Of a DNA stretch of 9,054 bases, positions 5,713-9,054 are shown one piece after another. A program made the position numbers and the translations under genes. Source of the stretch: RGIG4608 sp045631445 (GTDB lineage: Bacteria > Bacillota > Clostridia > Oscillospirales > CAG-272); assembly GCA_045631445.1 (NCBI GenBank), contig JAZQUS010000087.1, positions 1 through 9,054 on the forward strand. The letters run 5' to 3'. How positions within the stretch are numbered: the stretch's first letter is position 1; each line of letters begins with the position of its first letter. The notes below the pieces were generated by a model, which saw nothing but the letters and a program-made list of their open reading frames with translations, had not been told where the DNA came from and ran no database searches.

Positions 5713-7028
5713 TGAATGCCTCCGTAAATTCTTGGATCAATAAGATCTTTTATATTTTCAATAGGCAATTTATGAAGTTCTGCATTGCCTATTTTGTCAA
5801 CTAAAGTTACCGTGATATTGTTACCGTCCGCTTTTTTGTCGCGAAGAATAAAGTGATAAAGCTCCTCTTTGTTAATTTGTGTATCAAGAGGAAGTCCCAT
5901 TTCGTCTATGATTGTGAGAAGTCTTGCTCTTATTTCGTCACTACACACAAAAAGCATACCAAGAGCTACCGCCTCACCGTGAATAAGGGAGGTTGTGCTT
6001 TCGATTGCGTGACCGATGGTGTGTCCGAAGTTAAGAATTTTTCGTTCACCCTTTTCGTTCACGTCGCGCTCAACAATGCCTTTTTTGATGAGAAGGGAAC
6101 GCAAGATTACGTCTTCAATATCGTTAAGATATTCACCGCTTTCAAAAATTTCAAATAATTCTATATTGCTTGTTGTTGCCATTTTGAGAGATTCCACAAG
6201 TCCTGCGCGAATTTGTCTGATATCAAGGGTTAAAAGAGTTTCAGGATCAATTAGCACACATTTTGGCTGGTAGAACGCACCAACGGTATTTTTGTATTTT
6301 TCAAGATCAATGGCGACCTTTCCGCCGATGGACGAATCCACTTGTGAAAGAAGTGTGGTGGGAATATTGTAAAAATCGATACCTCTCATATACGATGCCG
6401 CCACAAATCCGGCAAGATCACCACAAACACCACCGCCGACTGCAATAACACAGTCCGTTCTGGTGAAACGGTTTTGCGCCATGAATTCAAGAATTGCCTT
6501 GAAATTATCAAAATTTTTACTATTTTCACCTTGTTCAATGACATAAATAAATGGCTCTTTGCATTGATTTGCAATTTCTTGAGCATATTCTTTGGGCACA
6601 CCACTATCGGTTAATATCAAAGCCTTCCTATCAAGACTTAAATGCTCGCGTGCGTGCGATAATAGAGAGCAACCGAGCAAAATGTCATAACTATCCTTTT
6701 GAAGATTTACGTGGATTTTTTTGATATTGTCTTTTTCATAAAGAACGCCGCTCGATAAATCAGGATATAGTTCTGCCTGATATGAGCGGGAAATTTCCAT
6801 ATTATTCTTCAAAAAATTGATATAGTGCGCCTTAATACTTTCATTTTCAATAAAGGCGGAATTTTTGTCAATTATCTGTTCTTCGCGAGAAGCATCTAAA
6901 ATGGGTAAATTGTTTTCTGCCTTGAATTCTGCAACTTCACGGACAGCTTCCATGCGCTCGGCAAAAAGACGAGCCATCTGCTCGTCGATTTTATTTATTT
7001 TTTCTCTTGAGAGCATAAGCTTGTCCAT
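5709..7028 (-). CDS. Chorismate mutase - 3-dehydroquinate synthase fusion protein
   Basis: A 439-residue bifunctional protein. Residues 1 to about 88 form an AroQ-class chorismate mutase domain (chorismate to prephenate). By alignment with the E. coli P-protein, R8, R25, K36, D45, R48, E49, S80 and Q84 match its active-site set R11, R28, K39, D48, R51, E52, S84 and Q88. After a short linker, residues 104-439 form 3-dehydroquinate synthase (AroB; DAHP to dehydroquinate, NAD and a divalent metal). This part shows GGGVCGDLAGF (198-208), RGIDFYNIPTTLLSQVDSSIGGK (215-237), metal ligands E279, H336 (in NFGHTIGH) and H350 (in HGEAVALGM). Both active sites appear intact. The ATG at 7028 has AAAGAGG about 9 nt upstream; M5 is a weaker alternative. 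It is the first operon gene, and its stop overlaps aroC. The fusion joins step 2 of the pathway to the first step after chorismate. Confidence 0.94.
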   Translation of the reverse strand: MDKLMLSREKINKIDEQMARLFAERMEAVREVAEFKAENNLPILDASREEQIIDKNSAFIENESIKAHYINFLKNNMEISRSYQAELYPDLSSGVLYEKDNIKKIHVNLQKDSYDILLGCSLLSHAREHLSLDRKALILTDSGVPKEYAQEIANQCKEPFIYVIEQGENSKNFDNFKAILEFMAQNRFTRTDCVIAVGGGVCGDLAGFVAASYMRGIDFYNIPTTLLSQVDSSIGGKVAIDLEKYKNTVGAFYQPKCVLIDPETLLTLDIRQIRAGLVESLKMATTSNIELFEIFESGEYLNDIEDVILRSLLIKKGIVERDVNEKGERKILNFGHTIGHAIESTTSLIHGEAVALGMLFVCSDEIRARLLTIIDEMGLPLDTQINKEELYHFILRDKKADGNNITVTLVDKIGNAELHKLPIENIKDLIDPRIYGGIQ

Positions 7029-7059
7029 TATTTTTGACCTCTTTGTGAAAAATAGATAA

Positions 7060-7072
7060 TTATCAATGATAA
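7060..7072. promoter_or_regulatory. Putative operator O1 in the aro leader
   Basis: TTATCA-A-TGATAA is a perfect palindrome around one central base. With one base to the left and five to the right (7059-7077) it matches 7136-7154 in 17 of 19 bases. A further GATAA half site at 7055-7059 makes GATAATTATC, another perfect palindrome. It lies just downstream of the predicted aro -10 box, at about +4 to +16 of the transcript, where bound repressor would block initiation or clearance. The likely ligand is the adjacent TetR protein (inference). Confidence 0.65.
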
Positions 7073-7081
7073 CTTTTCTTT

Positions 7082-7110
7082 ATTTTACTATTTTTATTTA
7101 AAAAAGTCAA
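7082..7110 (-). promoter_or_regulatory. Sigma-A promoter of the aro operon
   Basis: On the minus strand, the -35 box TTGACT (7110-7105) and -10 box TAAAAT (7087-7082) are separated by 17 nt; each has 5 of 6 consensus bases. Predicted transcription start is near 7075, giving a leader of about 46 nt. That is too short for a T-box or a leader-peptide attenuator, which supports control by a protein repressor. Confidence 0.72.
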
Positions 7111-7136
7111 TACATTTTTTGAAATTATTTTAAAAA

Positions 7137-7149
7137 TTATCATTGACAA
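7137..7149. promoter_or_regulatory. Putative operator O2 over the tetR -35 box
   Basis: TTATCA-T-TGACAA differs from a perfect palindrome at one pair and resembles O1 (7060-7072). Its right half includes the tetR -35 hexamer TTGACA (7143-7148), so binding here would exclude RNA polymerase and give negative autoregulation. The centres of O1 and O2 are 77 bp apart. Confidence 0.62.
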
Positions 7150-7171
7150 CTTTTAAAAAATGTTATATAAT
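7143..7171 (+). promoter_or_regulatory. Sigma-A promoter of the tetR gene
   Basis: TTGACA (7143-7148) and TATAAT (7166-7171) both match consensus in full, with an optimal 17-nt spacer. The predicted start near 7178 leaves a leader of about 25 nt before the ATG at 7203. A promoter this strong would normally need repression, in keeping with the operator-like palindrome over its -35 box. Confidence 0.9.
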
Positions 7172-7188
7172 AGTGGCGATGAAATTTT

Positions 7189-7197
7189 AGGCGGTGA
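7189..7197 (+). promoter_or_regulatory. Ribosome binding site fixing the tetR start
   Basis: AGGCGGTGA is one base from AGGAGGTGA and ends 5 nt before the ATG at 7203. The GTG at 7194, three codons upstream and in frame, is part of this SD and therefore unlikely to be the start. Confidence 0.75.
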
Positions 7198-7202
7198 TAT
7201 TT

Positions 7203-7781
7203 ATGGACAATAAATTTGCAAGAAAGACGATAAAAGAAAAGCTTATACTCGCTGGAATTGACGAAATAGGAAATAGTGGCGTAGCAAATTTCTCGTTGCG
7301 TCAGGTTGCTGTTGCATGTAACGTTTCGTGCGCAACGCCATATAACTATTTCAAAAATAAAGAAGGATTTGTTGTTGAGATTATTCAATATATAAAGCAC
7401 CAATGGTCACTCCTTAAAACCGAGATTAATAAGCTTTATAAAAATGACGAAAAGCAGCTTCTTATCGAGCTTTGTGTTTTCTATATAAAATTCCTTGTAG
7501 GCAATCCAAATTATCGTTCTATCATTATGCTTGATGATGTTGAGGTAGATGATGAAAGCTATACCGATATTGAAAGCGCTCGAAATTTTATTGAGCTTGA
7601 GCTTGAGCATTATATGAAAATAAATAACGTTTCTGCTCGCGAAGCGAGAAGAAAGAGTTTCGTTATTCGAGCAATTGTTTTTGAAGCAACCCTGCTTCTT
7701 GAACGTGGTGACCTTGAAAACACCCCCGAAAACTTCAATTTTATTCGATATTGTATTGCTAAAGAACTCGCACTTGTATAA
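7203..7781 (+). CDS. TetR/AcrR-family transcriptional regulator, probable repressor of the aro operon
   Basis: A 192-residue protein of normal TetR size. The N-terminal helix-turn-helix spans about residues 28-52 (FSLRQVAVACNVSCATPYNYF then KNKEGF), with the family's typical N-V-S-x-x-x-x-Y-x-Y-F recognition helix and trailing K-N-K-E. Residues beyond about 60 should form the all-helical ligand-binding and dimerisation domain; I cannot assign it to a subfamily or name a ligand. It is transcribed divergently from the shikimate operon across 174 nt that carry two related palindromes, one by each promoter. Inference: a dimer represses both units and is released by a pathway metabolite or aromatic compound. 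An in-frame GTG at 7194 lies inside the SD, so ATG 7203 is preferred. A terminator follows directly. Confidence 0.88.
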   Translation: MDNKFARKTIKEKLILAGIDEIGNSGVANFSLRQVAVACNVSCATPYNYFKNKEGFVVEIIQYIKHQWSLLKTEINKLYKNDEKQLLIELCVFYIKFLVGNPNYRSIIMLDDVEVDDESYTDIESARNFIELELEHYMKINNVSAREARRKSFVIRAIVFEATLLLERGDLENTPENFNFIRYCIAKELALV

Positions 7782-7796
7782 ATTTAATATATAATC

Positions 7797-7824
7797 AATC
7801 CCCCGATTTTTTCGGGGGATTTTT
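7797..7824 (+). terminator. Rho-independent terminator of tetR
   Basis: AATCCCCCGA (7797-7806) pairs perfectly with TCGGGGGATT (7812-7821) across a TTTTT loop, and the T-run 7820-7824 follows. It lies 15 nt after the tetR stop. Read on the minus strand, the same stem lacks a T-tract, so it is at best a partial terminator for the convergent dapA. Confidence 0.92.
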
Positions 7825-7845
7825 GTGTTCAAATTTCAATACGAT

Positions 7846-7944
7846 AAATTGGGATTTATCGAGTAGTTAGTTGAGTAAAGATTTTCGCTTTTTTCAAAAA
7901 GCGTCCTTTTTTTATCTTTGTAACTCCCCTATAAATCAAAATTT
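7846..7944. repeat. Imperfect palindromic element with terminal inverted repeats, overlapping the dapA 3' end
   Basis: The ends 7846-7859 and 7931-7944 are inverted repeats matching in 12 of 14 bases. The interior is loosely symmetric about a perfect hairpin (7886-7893 with 7896-7903, CGCTTTTT-TC-AAAAAGCG). On the plus strand this hairpin precedes TCCTTTTTTT (7904-7913), so it may also serve as a second terminator for tetR read-through. Parts recur at 384-447 (inverted) and at 8857-8884, which matches 7846-7873 in 24 of 28 bases. The right end contains the dapA stop and its last two codons. The form resembles a small MITE-like element; no coding capacity is seen. Confidence 0.72.
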
Positions 7945-8823
7945 GAACTTTTCGTAAGCATAGAACAACTCTTTTTTCTTACCCTCGCTCATTTTACAAA
8001 GAGGCAGGCGGTACTCCTCTTGACAAAAATTTTCTTTTGCCATTAATGCCTTTATGGGAATAGGATTGACATCACTGAAAATAGCATTTATCAAGGGTAA
8101 AAGTCGCAACTGAAGGGCGCACGCTTGGTCGATTTTGCCTGCAAACCATAGCTTGCAAATCTCCCCAACCTCTTTTGGCAAAATGTTCGACAAAACTGAA
8201 ATTACTCCTTTGGCACCGAGCGAAAGTGTTGGCAAAATCAAATCATCATTTCCGCTGTAAATATCCAATCTATCAGAACATTTTGCACACAATTTTGCCA
8301 TCGCGGACACGTCGGGATTTGCCTCTTTGACGGCAACAATGTTTTTATGCTCCGCTAACCTCTCATAAACGGGGAGAGGAATGTTTACTCCTGTTCTTGA
8401 AGGTACATTGTAAAGTATAATTGGTACGTCAACCGCATTGGCTATTGCTTCATAATGATCGATTAAACCTTCGTTGCTCGCCTTGTTGTAATAGGGAGTC
8501 ACCACTAAAATTGCATCCACACCCACATCAGAGGCAAATTGTGAAAGCTCAACCGCTTTTTTAGTAGAATTTGAGCCTGTTCCTGCAATAATTGGCACAC
8601 GTCCCCCCACCTCGCGAACTGCAAATGCAATCAATTCTTGCTTTTCTTTTTCCGATAAGGTAGCACTTTCACCCGTCGTTCCGTTAATTAAAATGGCATC
8701 TATCCCACTTTTAATTTGAAATTCAATGAGATTTTTTAGTGCTTTGTAGTCGATTTCTCCATCCTCAAATGGAGTAATTAGTGCCGTGCATACTCCGGTA
8801 AATATAGTCTTTTTTCTGCTCAT
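7936..8823 (-). CDS. dapA: 4-hydroxy-tetrahydrodipicolinate synthase
   Basis: Condenses pyruvate and aspartate semialdehyde, the first step specific to diaminopimelate and lysine synthesis. The 295-residue protein is a complete TIM-barrel aldolase: GTTGESATL (48-56, with T49 and T50), TPYYNK (109-114), LYNVPSRTG (137-145, with Y138 and R143), Schiff-base lysine K166 in AVKEA (164-168), and NPIPIKAL (253-260). At positions matching the E. coli lysine-inhibition site, H53, H56 and E84 are replaced by E58, K61 and K89, so lysine feedback is probably weak (inference). The frame also opens at a TTG at 8838, but that TTG belongs to TTGGAGA, the SD of the ATG at 8823, so the ATG is chosen. The final codons (Lys-Phe-stop) lie in the end of a palindromic repeat. 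No convincing sigma-A promoter is visible upstream. Neighbours are repeats; it seems monocistronic. Confidence 0.96.
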   Translation of the reverse strand: MSRKKTIFTGVCTALITPFEDGEIDYKALKNLIEFQIKSGIDAILINGTTGESATLSEKEKQELIAFAVREVGGRVPIIAGTGSNSTKKAVELSQFASDVGVDAILVVTPYYNKASNEGLIDHYEAIANAVDVPIILYNVPSRTGVNIPLPVYERLAEHKNIVAVKEANPDVSAMAKLCAKCSDRLDIYSGNDDLILPTLSLGAKGVISVLSNILPKEVGEICKLWFAGKIDQACALQLRLLPLINAIFSDVNPIPIKALMAKENFCQEEYRLPLCKMSEGKKKELFYAYEKFKF

Positions 8824-8831
8824 AATGATGT

Positions 8832-8838
8832 TCTCCAA
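8832..8838 (-). promoter_or_regulatory. Ribosome binding site fixing the dapA start
   Basis: TTGGAGA on the minus strand; the core GGAG sits 9 nt before the ATG at 8823. It includes the TTG that would otherwise be read as an alternative start five codons upstream. Confidence 0.75.
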
Positions 8839-8856
8839 CGATATAAAATTATGTTT

Positions 8857-8884
8857 AAATTTTGATTTATCGAATAGTTAGTTA
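8857..8884 (+). repeat. Partial copy of the 7846-7944 element
   Basis: Matches 7846-7873 in 24 of 28 bases. Its first 14 bases are the exact reverse complement of the right terminal repeat 7931-7944. Lying upstream of dapA, it means related repeat ends flank that gene on both sides. The hairpin core of the family reappears about 75 nt further on in GC-richer form (8960-8968 with 8971-8979). Confidence 0.7.
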
Positions 8885-8906
8885 AAGCAAAACCGCTCAA
8901 GACGGA

Positions 8907-9045
8907 AACCCCAAAAGCTCATAAATGTCGCTTCGGGGAACCCCTAAGCCGCTTGGGCGCGCGCTTTTGAAAAAGCGCGGCAAAACAATCGATTGGTGTG
9001 TAGTGATTTGACGTAAATTTTCGATAATTCGTGAGCGAATTATCG
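8907..9045. repeat. Second copy of the two-block dispersed repeat, with a perfect hairpin
   Basis: Block 1 (8907-8945) and block 2 (9010-9031) correspond to 4481-4519 and 4552-4573. Block 2 continues here into a perfect 10-bp hairpin, CGATAATTCG (9022-9031), loop TGAG, CGAATTATCG (9036-9045), whose right arm is absent from the copy in the aro operon. Between the blocks lies CGCGCTTTT-GA-AAAAGCGCG (8960-8979), also absent there. No gene is seen from 8824 to the end of the window. Confidence 0.8.
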
Positions 9046-9054
9046 GTTTTGAAA

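Noticed and set aside
5709..7028. Assembly or frameshift artefact joining chorismate mutase to aroB
   Set aside because: The two domains are in one continuous frame with a normal-length linker and no internal SD plus start at the boundary, so a true fusion is the better reading.
7029..7080. Riboswitch, T-box or attenuator ahead of the aro operon
   Set aside because: The predicted leader is about 46 nt with no tRNA-pairing structure, no leader peptide and no terminator hairpin.
7194..7202. GTG start for the TetR gene
   Set aside because: The GTG is part of the AGGCGGTGA Shine-Dalgarno sequence; the ATG at 7203 has correct spacing from it.
7407..7832. 141-codon minus-strand frame opposite tetR
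   Set aside because: It is antisense to a clear TetR coding region, covers the terminator hairpin, and has no SD or recognisable domain.
8824..8838. TTG start for dapA
   Set aside because: The TTG lies in the SD sequence TTGGAGA of the ATG at 8823, and the added residues are not typical of DapA.

Overview
The window looks like chromosomal DNA of an AT-rich Gram-positive anaerobe, probably an uncultured member of Clostridia (Bacillota). The reasons are purine-rich Shine-Dalgarno (SD) sites before nearly every gene, near-consensus sigma-A promoters, Clostridia-like versions of AroC and DapA, and GTAGGGG-type hairpin repeats between genes. The taxonomic placement is inference from sequence character, not from a search.

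Layout. Positions 1-455 hold no gene and are packed with inverted and direct repeats. Positions 497-7028 carry a six-gene minus-strand operon, read from right to left: chorismate mutase fused to 3-dehydroquinate synthase, aroC, shikimate dehydrogenase fused to shikimate kinase, aroQ (type II dehydroquinase), aroA and a type I-alpha DAHP synthase. These six polypeptides supply all seven enzymes from PEP plus erythrose-4-phosphate to chorismate, and also the first step beyond it, to prephenate. Three of the five gene junctions are 4-nt ATGA overlaps and one is a 12-nt gap. The fifth, aroC to aroE-aroK, is a 205-nt gap holding a dispersed repeat. A rho-independent terminator follows the last gene (456-488).

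The 174-nt divergent region 7029-7202 holds a promoter for the aro operon and a full-consensus promoter for a TetR-family regulator on the plus strand (7203-7781). A 19-bp sequence with a palindromic core occurs twice there, once just downstream of the aro -10 box and once over the regulator's -35 box. The simplest reading is that the TetR protein represses both the shikimate operon and itself. I know of no characterised TetR-type control of a complete shikimate operon, so this is the most interesting signal here.

Positions 7782-7935 hold the tetR terminator and an approximately 100-bp imperfect palindrome that runs into the end of dapA. dapA (7936-8823, minus strand) encodes dihydrodipicolinate synthase, the entry enzyme of lysine and diaminopimelate synthesis, and appears to be a single-gene unit. 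Positions 8824-9054 hold more repeats, including a second copy of the element found inside the aro operon.

Three genes need start-codon care. The longest open frames of aroE-aroK, tetR and dapA extend upstream of the likely true starts, into repeat DNA or into the SD sequence itself.
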